Source: Clostridium swellfunianum
Lineage (GTDB): Bacteria > Bacillota > Clostridia > Clostridiales > Clostridiaceae
Length of the DNA: 64,000 nt
Direction of reading: 5' to 3'
Assembly (NCBI RefSeq): GCF_023656515.1
Contig: NZ_JAMOFV010000006.1
Location: forward strand, 3,642,036 to 3,706,035
Shown here piece by piece: positions 50,564-59,337 of this stretch. How positions within the stretch are numbered: position 1 is the first letter of the stretch; every line of letters starts with the position of its first letter. The translations under genes and the position numbers were made by a program. The notes beneath the pieces are model-generated. The model made no database searches. It saw nothing but the letters and a program-made list of their open reading frames with translations, and was not told the origin of the DNA.

Positions 50564-50854
50564 ATGAAAAGGAGTCAATTAGTAGAAGAATACATATTAA
50601 GTGGCTTAACTTTAGTTGTATGGTATAAGGAAAAAAACATAAGCAAAAGTTCTATTTATGCTTATATAAAAAAATACTATAAATCCGGTGTGACGTCAGT
50701 AAGTGAACCCAAATGGGGTGAAATAACAATTCCTAAAATGAATGAATTATCAACAATTTTATTAAAGATAGGAACTATTGTAATTCATATAAAAAATGGA
50801 TTCGATACAAAGACTCTATCAGAAATCTTAAGTGTAGTGATGAATTTATGCTAA
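50564..50854 (+). pseudogene. IS66 TnpA-like protein
   Basis: 96 residues with a helix-turn-helix of the TnpA type (YILSGLTLVVWYKEKNISKSS, then IYAYIKKYYKSG) and a short C-terminal part ending VIHIKNGFDTKTLSEIL, typical of IS66 orf1. The frame is complete but its partners TnpB and TnpC are deleted, so it cannot support transposition. Listed as part of a decayed element. Confidence 0.7.
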
Positions 50855-51036
50855 ACCTATTTAATTCCAACCAAACATATCTAGCTTGCGGATCAACGGA
50901 TTTAAGAAAATCTATTGATGGACTATCAATAGACCAGCCTAAAGCACATAAAGAAGTTAGAGAAAGGTCATTGAGATTAAAGAATAAGCGGTTAATAACT
51001 TGTCAAGGTGACGAGATATTAACCGCTTGCTTATAA
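50848..51036 (+). pseudogene. IS66 TnpB fragment
   Basis: The first 27 or so residues (TYLACGSTDLRKSIDGLS) are the conserved TnpB start. After that the frame continues into unrelated residues ending at the element's 3' hairpin, so about three quarters of TnpB and all of TnpC are missing. Confidence 0.8.
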
Positions 51037-51104
51037 AACTGCTTCGCTATAGAATGGATAAAAGAAGGTCCACCACCCTAGGCTTTGAGATAAATTACTA
51101 ACAA

Positions 51105-52448
51105 TTAAGCCTTAATAACCTTTTCTTCTTTCTTAGAAAGGATTAAATATCCTATTGCAGAAAAGGCTGAAAGTATAGCAACTATTATATAAGACCAGAA
51201 CCAACCGAAATTATCTGCAATTATTGGCATTAACCAGTTTGCTCCAAGGTTACCAATTAAATAAGCTGTTACTCCAACAAATCCAATTGCTGTACCAGCA
51301 ACATTAAGTGGTACGAAGTCTATTGTCAATATATTTACTATAAGTTGAGGTCCATAAATCAAAGCACCTAGCACACCACAGATAACCAAGAAAGCAAAGT
51401 AATTTGGTGCACCACTTGATGTTAACCTTTCATATATTAAAATAAATGCACTCATAGAGAATAAGCCTATTGCTCCTATTTTTGCCATTTTATTAGGGAA
51501 CTTAACTGCAAAATAAGCAAATAGTAAAGATCCTGGAATTGCTATCCATTCCAATATTGAAACAGCTAGCTGTGCTTGTGCATCTGGAATCATTGCAACT
51601 TCATGCAAATAGATTGGCATCCAATCTTCTATTGCAAATCTTACAAAATACAATGCTATATTAACTGCTGCAACTAAAAGTAATGCTTTATTGCAGAATA
51701 CATATTTCCAAATTAATTGTCCATAAGATAAATTAACCTTTTCTTCTTCAGTTGCGATATTGGATTCACCCTTATCACCATACATTGTTCTAAGTGAATC
51801 TAACCCTTCATCTTCTGGGCTATCCCCACCATATTTCCAACAAAATAAAGAAACTAAAATAACAAAAATAGCTGGTACTAAAAATGCCAATAATACGTTT
51901 CCAGTTTTAGGTACAACTAACCCCATACTAGTCAATGATGCTATTATTAAAGGTAACAAAGCACCTCCAACATTTTGTGAAACATTCCATCCTGCTATAG
52001 CTCCACCTCTGGTTTTATTAGGAAAATAATTAGCTATCATATTTTGCGATGACGGTGCAAGTGCTCCTTGAACCACTCCACAAAGTACTAATAAAATTGC
52101 TAATGCTATGGCTGATGTATGATAAAAGCCTATAATTATACAAATAATTGCGCTTAAAAATAGACATCCAGCATATAGTTTTCTGAGATTAACCTTGTCC
52201 CCTAATGCTCCCATAAAAAATTTAGATAATCCATAAGATATTGTCAAACAAGAAAGTAAAGCTGATATATCTTGTTTAGTCCAGTTGTTTGTAACCATTA
52301 TAACTTTAGACATTAGCTTAAAGTTATTTCTTACTAAATAAGCACAAATATAACCAATAAAGGCAACTACGAATACCATTCTTTGTCTCTTCAAAAACGT
52401 AGCAAATTTCTCAGGATTGCTTCTTTGATAAATGTCTTTTTGTTCCAT
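51105..52448 (-). CDS. OPA-family organophosphate:phosphate antiporter (UhpT/GlpT/PgtP-like)
   Basis: 447 residues, about twelve transmembrane helices. FVVAFIGYICAYLVRNNFKLM and YGLSKFFMGALGDKVN in the first third are typical of the organophosphate:phosphate antiporters, which take up hexose phosphates, glycerol phosphate or phosphoglycerate in exchange for phosphate. The neighbouring binding protein, kinase and regulator genes form a sensing system like HptARS for UhpT of Staphylococcus, so control by external phosphate ester is likely. The gene has its own upstream region with an inverted repeat. Confidence 0.87.
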   Translation of the reverse strand: MEQKDIYQRSNPEKFATFLKRQRMVFVVAFIGYICAYLVRNNFKLMSKVIMVTNNWTKQDISALLSCLTISYGLSKFFMGALGDKVNLRKLYAGCLFLSAIICIIIGFYHTSAIALAILLVLCGVVQGALAPSSQNMIANYFPNKTRGGAIAGWNVSQNVGGALLPLIIASLTSMGLVVPKTGNVLLAFLVPAIFVILVSLFCWKYGGDSPEDEGLDSLRTMYGDKGESNIATEEEKVNLSYGQLIWKYVFCNKALLLVAAVNIALYFVRFAIEDWMPIYLHEVAMIPDAQAQLAVSILEWIAIPGSLLFAYFAVKFPNKMAKIGAIGLFSMSAFILIYERLTSSGAPNYFAFLVICGVLGALIYGPQLIVNILTIDFVPLNVAGTAIGFVGVTAYLIGNLGANWLMPIIADNFGWFWSYIIVAILSAFSAIGYLILSKKEEKVIKA

Positions 52449-52530
52449 TTTCTTTCCCCCCGCTTTTTAAAAGTTTATGTAAACCTTACCCATACAGCCT
52501 ATTAGCTGTCTGTACTTACATTGTAGCTAA

Positions 52531-52555
52531 ATACCGAAAGTTTTTATGTCGGTAT
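52531..52555 (-). promoter_or_regulatory. Inverted repeat upstream of the OPA transporter gene
   Basis: ATACCGA and TCGGTAT separated by 11 bp, about 85-105 bp upstream of the transporter start codon. It is a candidate site for the NarL-type response regulator encoded just upstream. Confidence 0.4.
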
Positions 52556-52620
52556 TCTCCTTAATTTAAAGTAAGATTTTATTACTTCCTTTGTCAGATA
52601 AATTCCTATAAAAAGGTAAG

Positions 52621-52642
52621 AAAAAACACCCAAAATGGGTGT
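52621..52642 (-). terminator. Terminator of the sensor operon on the minus strand
   Basis: On the minus strand ACACCC-ATTTT-GGGTGT is followed by six T residues. It separates the response-regulator gene from the transporter promoter. Confidence 0.75.
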
Positions 52643-52693
52643 AATAGATAAAAATTTATTATGGCTTAGAAGCTATACTTTACTGTTTTGTAT

Positions 52694-53368
52694 TTATTTA
52701 GTATTTTTATCCTCTGAAATAAACCCGTACTTCAATGCATAACTGACTATCTGGCTCTTTTTTGTGAAGTTCAACTTTTCCATTATCCGGGTCTTGTAGG
52801 TATCAATGGTTTTTATACTTAAATAAAGCTTATCACCTATTTCCTTAAGAGAATAGCCCCATGCCAAAAGCTTAAGTACTTCTCTTTCTCTTGAGCTTAG
52901 AAGGGTGTATGGATCATCTTCCTGCACTTCCTTCATTGGTTCTGTAATCAGCATATTCAAAAGGCTCATGGAGTCTTTAGGGCTTAGATAAATCATTCCC
53001 TTGTTCACTTCACTTATGGCAAGAAACAGCTCAGTATCAACAGAACCCTTCTGCACATATGCCACAGCACCTGCACGCATAACCTCCTTGATATAGTTTT
53101 CATCGTCATGCATGGTAAGCACAATTATCTTGGTTTTAAAACCACGGCTTTTTATCTCTTTTATACATTCTAACCCATCCATATTAGGCATAGATATGTC
53201 AAGAATGATAATATCAGGTCTTTTTTCCTGAAGGATCAAGAGAGCTTCTTCACCATCTGATGCCTCACCCACCACCTTGAAAGAGGGCTCTCTCTCCAAA
53301 AGCAGCTTGAGACCAGACCTAAGCAATACATGATCATCAGCAAGTACTATTGTAGTCTCTCTAATCAT
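52694..53368 (-). CDS. NarL/FixJ-type response regulator
   Basis: 224 residues: receiver domain with ADDH near the N terminus, phospho-acceptor Asp in IIILDISMPNMDG and Lys in YVQKGS, then a LuxR-type helix-turn-helix (LSSREREVLKLLAWGYSLKEIGDKL). It overlaps the kinase gene by eight bases. It should activate the OPA transporter gene when the binding protein and kinase detect the substrate. Confidence 0.9.
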   Translation of the reverse strand: MIRETTIVLADDHVLLRSGLKLLLEREPSFKVVGEASDGEEALLILQEKRPDIIILDISMPNMDGLECIKEIKSRGFKTKIIVLTMHDDENYIKEVMRAGAVAYVQKGSVDTELFLAISEVNKGMIYLSPKDSMSLLNMLITEPMKEVQEDDPYTLLSSREREVLKLLAWGYSLKEIGDKLYLSIKTIDTYKTRIMEKLNFTKKSQIVSYALKYGFISEDKNTK

Positions 53369-54803
53369 AAAACTTGTTCTCCCTTCCAGCAGGAACTATA
53401 GTGGGGATTGTTATTTTGATGGTAGTGCCAACCTTGTCAGATACCATATTGAAGGTGCCCCCGAAAAGCTCTGCCCGCTCCTGCATTCCGTATATGCCTA
53501 TTCGATTTTCTTCTTTAGTCCTTCTTAAGGCTTCATTATTGATACCCTTGCCGTCATCTGAAACAACAAGAACAATGTGCTCTCCACTGTTTTCTAGGTT
53601 TATTCTTACGTTTCTTGCTCCTGAATGCTTAACAATATTTGTCAGACATTCTTGCATAATTCTATATAAAGCCAATACAATTTGGTTATCCATAGGATAA
53701 TCGGAAACATTGTGTGTAAAATCTACTGCAATCCCGAAATGCTCCTGATATTTGGAAATATATTTTCCCATGGCTGCCACAAGTCCCAAATCATCTAAAA
53801 CAGGGGGCCTCAATTCAACAGCAAGATTGCGAACCCCTCTTATGATATCTGCTACCACATCCCTGACTCCAAGTATCATTTCCCTTTTTTCACTGTCGGT
53901 CTCACTATCTGCAAGCAGCCGCATGGACACTATAAGGGACGTTAATGCCTGGCTTGTCTCATCATGAAGTTCCCTAGATATGCGCTTTCGTTCATTCTCC
54001 TGGACAGTAATCAGCTTATTCAGAAGCATATCCCTCATTCGCTCCTTTTCCTGTAAAGCCTCCACCAGTTTATCCCTGTCTTCGTTTATCTTTATAAGGC
54101 TTTCTGCCATAATATTAAAATCCGTAGCAAGCTCTCCTATTTCATCATTTGTGGTTACCTCTACCCGGCTGCTTAAGTTGCCGCAGGCAATCTCCCTTGA
54201 GGCCTTCACCAAGTCCTGGATTGGTTTTGTGAACATTGCCGTAAGTCTTGCCGTCATTATGGCCGCAACTGCACATACTAGTAGGGTAATGAGAATAATT
54301 GCTCTCAGCTTTTCCTTAATCAGGCTTCTTATATATTCCTCCATGATACCTGCCCTGGCAAAGCCGACCTTACCACCCTCTATAGGTACAATAATATCCA
54401 GCATCAACCCCTCATTAGTATTTATTTCTTCTATGTTGTAATTTGAAACATTAAGCCTTGAGTTTATGTTCAATAGTCCCTTAGGTATGCCATTTGTGAA
54501 GGTATGAGCCAAAAGACCTCCTTTATGGTCTGTAACTAAAACATATCTGATATCCTTATTACTATTTTTCATTTCATTTGCCACTTCATGAAGTGAAATA
54601 AGGTCGTTTACAAGTATATACCCTGCACACGAAGACGCTATTCGCTTTGTTATTTCAATACCCCGCTTTTCAAATTGTTCAGACATAGCTGTATTAAGAG
54701 AATTCCACATGAGACCCCCCACAAGTACGCTGAATAGCACAAGTATTAAAATGAATATCCTTATTATTTTATTATAGATGTTCAATTCTGCAAACCATTT
54801 CAT
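53361..54803 (-). CDS. HisKA_3-type sensor histidine kinase with HAMP domain
   Basis: 480 residues. Transmembrane helix at about 14-34, extracellular domain to about 165, second helix at about 168-188, HAMP (about 190-245), then the NarX/DegS-type dimerisation domain ERKRISRELHDETSQALTSL with the phosphorylated His, and an HATPase domain (IMQECLTNIVKHS, DDGKGI, GIYGMQERAELFGG). It overlaps both neighbours, so the three proteins are made from one message. The extracellular part probably contacts the substrate-binding protein. Confidence 0.9.
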   Translation of the reverse strand: MKWFAELNIYNKIIRIFILILVLFSVLVGGLMWNSLNTAMSEQFEKRGIEITKRIASSCAGYILVNDLISLHEVANEMKNSNKDIRYVLVTDHKGGLLAHTFTNGIPKGLLNINSRLNVSNYNIEEINTNEGLMLDIIVPIEGGKVGFARAGIMEEYIRSLIKEKLRAIILITLLVCAVAAIMTARLTAMFTKPIQDLVKASREIACGNLSSRVEVTTNDEIGELATDFNIMAESLIKINEDRDKLVEALQEKERMRDMLLNKLITVQENERKRISRELHDETSQALTSLIVSMRLLADSETDSEKREMILGVRDVVADIIRGVRNLAVELRPPVLDDLGLVAAMGKYISKYQEHFGIAVDFTHNVSDYPMDNQIVLALYRIMQECLTNIVKHSGARNVRINLENSGEHIVLVVSDDGKGINNEALRRTKEENRIGIYGMQERAELFGGTFNMVSDKVGTTIKITIPTIVPAGRENKFYD

Positions 54804-55753
54804 TCTTCTGTTCCCATTTCATTTATTATACTTCGTTGATACTCATACAAATCTGGCTCCGGTTCAACATATCGGTCTACAAGCAGGTTTTCCAAGGCAG
54901 CCTGCACTTCAGTTTCCTTGTGCATGTTAAGAAAAATATCCCTTAGAGCTTTGATTTGATTTTCACCAAGACTCTTTCTTACCACCACAGGACCAGTACC
55001 GTTCTTTTCAGAAGTTGCCACTATTTTTACCATTTCCGTGAGACCATCCTTATTCTCCTTTGAGTAATTGTACACGTAGCTTCCAATAGCAGCACCGTCT
55101 ATAACTTTATTTGCAACAGCCTGCAAGGCTTTTTCATGACTGTAGGTATAGGTATAATTTCTGAAGAAGTTTTCGGGCTTTTGGTTTATTTGTCTCAGCA
55201 TTTGTGTAGGAGCAAGATAACCTGAAAAACTGAGAGGATCAGTAAAAGCAAAGGTTTTTCCCTTCAAATCCTCCAGTGTTTCGATATTGCTGTCCTTTGA
55301 AACGATAATATAGGAATAATAGTATGGAACTCCAAAACGAACCTGCATTACCAGGGGCTCTATTTTCTCTGAACCTTCATAGGAGTTATATGCTCCACTT
55401 GCAAAAAATGCAATGTCTGCACCTCCATTTGCAAGTAATGAGCTTATCTCTGCATAGCTTTCCCGCTGGATTAAAACATTCTCTCTTTTCAATTTTTGGC
55501 TGATATAATCGGTAATCACACGATAGGATTCAATCGTATTGCTCCTGGATATAATGGGGCATACTGCTATACGTAAAGGTCTTTCTCCTTCGTCAGTCTG
55601 CAAGCTTCTTATCTCAACACTGTCTGAAGAATCCTCTGCACTGAAATCTATATATGCTAAATTCTTAGAGCTAGTCCCCCACTGTGTAATCAGTAAAACC
55701 AGCACTGCCGCTAAGCATAGAATGATTTTCATGTTTCTTGTCACTATTAACAC
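54800..55753 (-). CDS. PhnD-type substrate-binding sensor protein
   Basis: About 315 residues. An uncleaved-looking N-terminal membrane helix or signal (IILCLAAVLVLLITQWG) lacks a lipobox Cys. The rest fits the phosphate/phosphonate-binding PhnD/HptA type: LRIAVCPIISRSNTIESYRVI, ADIAFFASGAY, YSYIIVSKDSNIETLEDLKGKTFAFTDPLSFSGYLAPTQML, VIDGAAIGSYVY. It has no ABC transporter next to it, so it likely serves as the ligand-binding part of the two-component sensor. The start is uncertain: GTG 55753, GTG 55744 or ATG 55732; AGGCAGGTG lies next to the first. Confidence 0.82.
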   Translation of the reverse strand: MLIVTRNMKIILCLAAVLVLLITQWGTSSKNLAYIDFSAEDSSDSVEIRSLQTDEGERPLRIAVCPIISRSNTIESYRVITDYISQKLKRENVLIQRESYAEISSLLANGGADIAFFASGAYNSYEGSEKIEPLVMQVRFGVPYYYSYIIVSKDSNIETLEDLKGKTFAFTDPLSFSGYLAPTQMLRQINQKPENFFRNYTYTYSHEKALQAVANKVIDGAAIGSYVYNYSKENKDGLTEMVKIVATSEKNGTGPVVVRKSLGENQIKALRDIFLNMHKETEVQAALENLLVDRYVEPEPDLYEYQRSIINEMGTEE

Positions 55754-55992
55754 CTGCCTTACTACAGTTTCTATCTTGTTATTATAGCTTCAAATGATAT
55801 TGCTAATTCTACATTATATCACATTTTACAGATTACTTATGTCAGATATTTTCTGAATCAAACTGCTTATGCCTCATTCTGCATTCTTTAAGGGAGATGA
55901 ATTAATATTTTATCTTCAACTTACTTGTTCCATTGTTCATTGCGATATTACACATAAATGCTAAAATGCTGTAAAAAAACTTCAAGGAGTAA

Positions 55993-56312
55993 TTGCCTAT
56001 CGCTTGGGACCTTATGAAAAAGGAAAGTATACAAAGTTTAGATTTCAATATGTTAAGGAAAAAGACTTATATGTCTGTCCAGATTTAAGACCAATGTACT
56101 ATAAAACAACAACAAGACAGGGGTATAAGAAATATGTAGCTAAAAAAGAAGAAAAGAAACAATAGAACGAAGCCTTGCTGATTCAAAAGAACTGCATGGA
56201 CTTCGCTATTACCGCATGCGTGGTTTGTCCAAAGTAAGCGAACATTGCTTACTTACAGCAGCAGTTCAGAATATGAAAAAGATAGTCTCAGTGCTATCGC
56301 ACTTTTTTTGTC
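55993..56312 (+). pseudogene. IS1182-family transposase remnant
   Basis: An open stretch reading IAYRLGPYEKGKYTKFRF, then VCPDLRPMYYKTTTRQGYKK, runs to a stop at 56163. In another frame [36 protein letters not shown] follows, the conserved C-terminal end of IS1182-type DDE transposases. The N-terminal catalytic part is gone and a frameshift plus internal deletion lies near 56157. A short hairpin AGTGC/GCACT with a long T-run follows. Confidence 0.8.
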
Positions 56313-56425
56313 TCTTTTCAAATTGAAGCCAATCCTTGTTTTATCATAAATTCCAATGTTTCATGCTACCGCATAATCCTAAAGGTAAAATTTTACCCCG
56401 CATAAATAAATCTATACGGGGTTTG

Positions 56426-56580
56426 TAAACACTCTGTAAATTAGTGATATAATCATCCTATAGAAATATAGGGGGTAATTTTTATGATGAAAAGAAGATC
56501 AAAGGAAGAATGGAGTCAATTAGTAGAAGAATAAGCGGTTAATAACTTGTCATGGTGACAAGTTATTAACCGCTTACTTA
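56426..56580 (+). mobile_element. IS66 relic reduced to its two ends
   Basis: The left end (GTAAACACTCTG, TTAGTGATATAATCAT) and the first 16 codons of tnpA (MMKRRSKEEWSQLVEE) are joined directly to the 3' hairpin, a perfect 20-bp stem AAGCGGTTAATAACTTGTCA with loop TGG. Compared with the copy at 50.5 kb, everything between codon 16 and the 3' hairpin has been lost. It resembles a MITE-like derivative. A separate hairpin CCCCG...CGGGG (56396-56420) lies before it. Confidence 0.7.
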
Positions 56581-56640
56581 AAGACCTGATGAAGAGTTGT
56601 AAAAATAACTAACTTAGGTTAGTAATGGGAGTATTTTAAA

Positions 56641-57240
56641 ATGGGTATTTGTTTAGAAAGTAAGATTTTATTTATTTTGTTATTACCAATTTGGATAGTA
56701 ATAAGACTGATTGCATTTCGATTATGTAGGGCTAGAGGCAACTTTTCATTAAAAAGAGAAGTTGTTCTAAATGTATTTTTCATATACATACTTTGCTTAA
56801 TAGGCGTTACTTTATTTCCATTGAGGATAAATTTTGATAGAGATTATATTTGGGTTTCAGTAAATGCAATACCATTTATGCGTACAATAAAAGATATAAT
56901 AAATATAACAGATAATCCTAATATGTATAGCTTTATGATAAAATTTTGGATTAAAAACATAGGAGGTAATCTAATTCTCTTACTTCCTTTAGGTATACTA
57001 ATACCAATATTATGGAGTAGGTTTAACAGTGCGGTTAAAACAGTTTTCGTTTCCTTTTGTTTATCTTTAAGTATTGAAGTCCTGCAACTTATTTCTTTTT
57101 ATATTGGAAATGCTGGAAGAGCTTTCGACGTAGATGATATTTTACTTAATACTATCGGGGCATACATTGGATACATTATTTATAAAAGATTTATTGAAAG
57201 CAGTAGATCTAGCTTGAATAAATATTTACAAAAGGTATAA
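56641..57240 (+). CDS. VanZ-like family membrane protein
   Basis: 199 residues with about five transmembrane helices. The GGNLILLLPLGILIPIL segment, the SIEVLQLI helix and RAFDVDDILLNTIGAYIGYI are the VanZ signature. VanZ gives low-level teicoplanin resistance in enterococci; most chromosomal homologues have no proven role. No vanA-type genes are nearby. The ribosome binding site before ATG 56641 is weak (GGGAGT). It lies directly downstream of the IS66 relic. Confidence 0.88.
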   Translation: MGICLESKILFILLLPIWIVIRLIAFRLCRARGNFSLKREVVLNVFFIYILCLIGVTLFPLRINFDRDYIWVSVNAIPFMRTIKDIINITDNPNMYSFMIKFWIKNIGGNLILLLPLGILIPILWSRFNSAVKTVFVSFCLSLSIEVLQLISFYIGNAGRAFDVDDILLNTIGAYIGYIIYKRFIESSRSSLNKYLQKV

Positions 57241-57284
57241 GTTGGCTATTTGTTTATAATTCGAAATAGTTGGTAATCTTCTTT

Positions 57285-57577
57285 GAGAATAAAATAGTAA
57301 ATCATCAAGCATCAGTAATCTATACCTGTTCGAATCAATTCGATGAGCATATTATCTCTCAGAAGAAAAAGTTAACTTTTTAAAAATTTAAAAATATAAA
57401 AAGTTAACTTTTTCTCAGCAACAGATTTTGAGCTGCGTAAAGTATTTGGATGGAACCGGCTAACAGCTGTACTGAAAAAAATATTTGCTTCTCTACTGAA
57501 CTGAAGCAAGGCTAATTAAAAGTCTTGTCTTTTTTTGTTTAACGGATAAGGATATATACAATTAATATGGATGAAAG
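57285..57577. repeat. Palindromic-core repeat with long flanks and terminator-like tail, copy at 57 kb
   Basis: Runs from AATAGTAAATCATCAAGC through the core (57356-57424, CTCTCAGAAG with AAAAAGTTAACTTTTT arms) to TTTGAGCTGCGTAAAGTATTT, GGAACCGGCTAACAGCTG, and a terminator-like AAGGCTAATTAAAAGTCTT followed by T7. The same order of blocks recurs at 58965-59216, and the tail alone at 60891-60965. Confidence 0.75.
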
Positions 57578-57614
57578 TAAAAATACTTTAAAGGTGCCAG
57601 GGCCAAGGACGGTT

Positions 57615-57852
57615 ATCAATTTCTTGTTCTTTTAACACAGGAAGTAACAATTTATACTAGCTCAAGTCGATGAGCTTATTCTCAATTAAGTATTTGAAAA
57701 ACTATGTTGATACTATATAATGTAGTTAGTGAAAATTTGAAAAACAGGATATATTAGCCACAGGTGCAGAAAGGGCGATTAGAGTGAAAAATATAATGTC
57801 AAATGTAATACCTATAATTACAGAAGAAAATGAATTGCAGCCTTGTTATTAA
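57615..57852 (+). other. Decayed duplicate of the 47.4 kb promoter and gene start
   Basis: TAACAATTTATA, TTGAAAAACTATGTTGATACT, TATAATGTA and GGATATATTAG match 47380-47500 in order. A 22-codon ORF from GTG 57784 (MKNIMSNVIPII) corresponds to the start of the 66-residue membrane protein at 47520, then breaks off; its end (GAAGAAAATGAATTGCAG) resembles 48205-48230. With the preceding repeat this fills the 681-bp gene-free stretch 57241-57921. Confidence 0.65.
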
Positions 57853-57921
57853 AGGCATGATGCAGTATAGTCAAATATTGTGCAACAAAGATTATTAAAA
57901 TGATGTAAAGGAGGCTAGACT

Positions 57922-58683
57922 GTGAAAATGACGTTTAAGCGATATCCAATCATTGCATATTTTTTAACAACAATGATTGCTAGTATCCTGCTGTTAATAC
58001 CGCATCTTATATTTGGAGTGATTTTAACTCCTTCATTCTCTCTGACTCAATTTGGACCAGCATGTGGATTGCTTATTTGGTGCGGAATTACAAAAGAAAA
58101 ATATATTTTGGAGGATATTCGTAGTCGCTTTAGAGTTAAAAAATTTATGAACTGGGTTATTTGCATGATTATTTACACATTTGTAATTATTTTTCTTTGC
58201 AGTTTTCTCCTTGCTCTATGGGGTGAGCCATTTATACCATGGCAAGGAATGGTTATTTTTTATATTGTTGAAGCAATTGCTATGCTTATTTGTTGTGCAG
58301 CTGAAGAAGTTGGATGGAGAGGGCTCTTACTTCCGCTTGTAGAAGAAAAATATCCTTTGTTTAAGAGTTCCATTATAGTTGGAGTATTATGGGGGGCTTG
58401 GCATCTAAACTTCACTGGAGGAATTTTCGGGTTTATTTTATATACAATAAGTATTGTATTTGTTTCCGCAATTATGACTTGGATTTTTAATAAAACTGAT
58501 AAAAATATGACTTTGATGGTTCTTGAACATTTTTGTTTTAATTTATTCTCACATATTTTTCTTTGGAATCGATTTAACATAAAATTATTTGTAGTAGAAA
58601 TTTTGTTGTTTGGGTTGACGACGGTATTGCTTTTGATAATAGATAAACCTACATTTGCTGAGAAAAAATGCATTAATATATAA
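57922..58683 (+). CDS. CPBP-family intramembrane metalloprotease
   Basis: 253 residues, about seven transmembrane helices. The active-site motifs of the CAAX-protease/bacteriocin-processing family are present: AEEVGWRGLL (EExxxR) and VLWGAWHL (the downstream His), with a later Asn/His motif region around MVLEHFCFN. Such enzymes process prenylated proteins, bacteriocins or anti-sigma factors, or give self-immunity. No precursor gene adjoins it. GGAGGCTAGAC precedes GTG 57922. Confidence 0.87.
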   Translation: MKMTFKRYPIIAYFLTTMIASILLLIPHLIFGVILTPSFSLTQFGPACGLLIWCGITKEKYILEDIRSRFRVKKFMNWVICMIIYTFVIIFLCSFLLALWGEPFIPWQGMVIFYIVEAIAMLICCAAEEVGWRGLLLPLVEEKYPLFKSSIIVGVLWGAWHLNFTGGIFGFILYTISIVFVSAIMTWIFNKTDKNMTLMVLEHFCFNLFSHIFLWNRFNIKLFVVEILLFGLTTVLLLIIDKPTFAEKKCINI

Positions 58684-58719
58684 ATTTATGGGTGTATGGA
58701 ATGTTAATATGCCCAAAAG

Positions 58720-58835
58720 GTGCCGGAAACGGTTATCAACTATATGAATAGCTTAGGCGTACTGAAAAATATTTACTACAATATTAGCTGATGCTAAGGC
58801 GTAAATTAAAGCTTTGGCGGCACTTTTTATTGTAT
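58720..58835. repeat. Diverged repeat block resembling the 57.58-57.65 and 59.1 kb sequences
   Basis: AAAGGTGCCGGAAACGGTTATCAA parallels AAAGGTGCCAG-GG...CGGTTATCAA at 57591-57626, and GTACTGAAAAATATTT parallels blocks at 57469 and 59110. It ends in a terminator-like inverted repeat (CTAAGGCG...CTTTGGCGG then T5). It is part of the 654-bp gene-free stretch 58684-59337, which otherwise holds the next repeat. Confidence 0.5.
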
Positions 58836-58964
58836 AAGATATGCTCAGTTTAAAGGGATAAATCTTATCATTGGGAGTCATACTTTCACAGAACTCTTTG
58901 GAATTCAAAGATTAGCCTTGAAATTGAATGAGAATATAAAATAAGATATAATATTCATCTAGTA

Positions 58965-59216
58965 TGAAATAGTAAAACACCAAGCAACAGTAGTTTATAG
59001 TCGTTCGAACCAACTCAAGGACATTATTCTCTCGCAGAGAAAAAGTTAACTTTTTCTCTGCGAGAGATTTTGAGCTTCGTAAAGTATTTGGATGGAACCG
59101 GCTAACAGCTGTACTGAAAAAAATATTTGCTTCTCTATTTAACTGCAGACAAGGCTAATTAAAAGCTGTGTCTGCTTTTTTATTTAAAAGATAAGGCTCT
59201 ATCGAATTAATATGGC
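58965..59216. repeat. Palindromic-core repeat, best-preserved copy at 59 kb
   Basis: The core at 59029-59066 is a perfect 38-bp palindrome with arms CTCTCGCAGAGAAAAAGTT. It is flanked by AATAGTAAAACACCAAGC and GTTCGAACCAACTC on the left and by TTTTGAGCTTCGTAAAGTA, GGAACCGGCTAACAGCTG and a terminator-like tail on the right, matching the 57 kb copy block by block. Confidence 0.8.
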
Positions 59217-59337
59217 TCTAATAAAGGAGAGTTTAAATATAGTGCAGTACTAATGGGCAAGGAGGTACTATATGCAATGTAGCACCATATAATATAATAA
59301 TTTAGTTATAATCTATTATCTGGAGGTTATGAAATAA

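Larger units (their letters stand above)
50475..51036 (+). mobile_element. IS66-family element, decayed and internally deleted
   Basis: Contains the tnpA-like orf and the start of tnpB, whose frame jumps to the 3' end of the element. The 3' end is a hairpin made from AAGCGGTTAATAACTTGTC and its complement. The same left sequence (TAGTGAGATAATCAT, TATAGAAAT) and right hairpin recur in the smaller relic at 56426. Exact ends and target duplications could not be fixed. The preceding 215 bp (50261-50474) hold no gene; part resembles 57615-57650. Confidence 0.7.

Noticed and set aside
56641-57240. VanZ gene as part of a glycopeptide resistance cluster
   Set aside because: No vanA/B, vanH, vanX, vanR or vanS genes adjoin it; a lone VanZ-like protein is common in Firmicutes.
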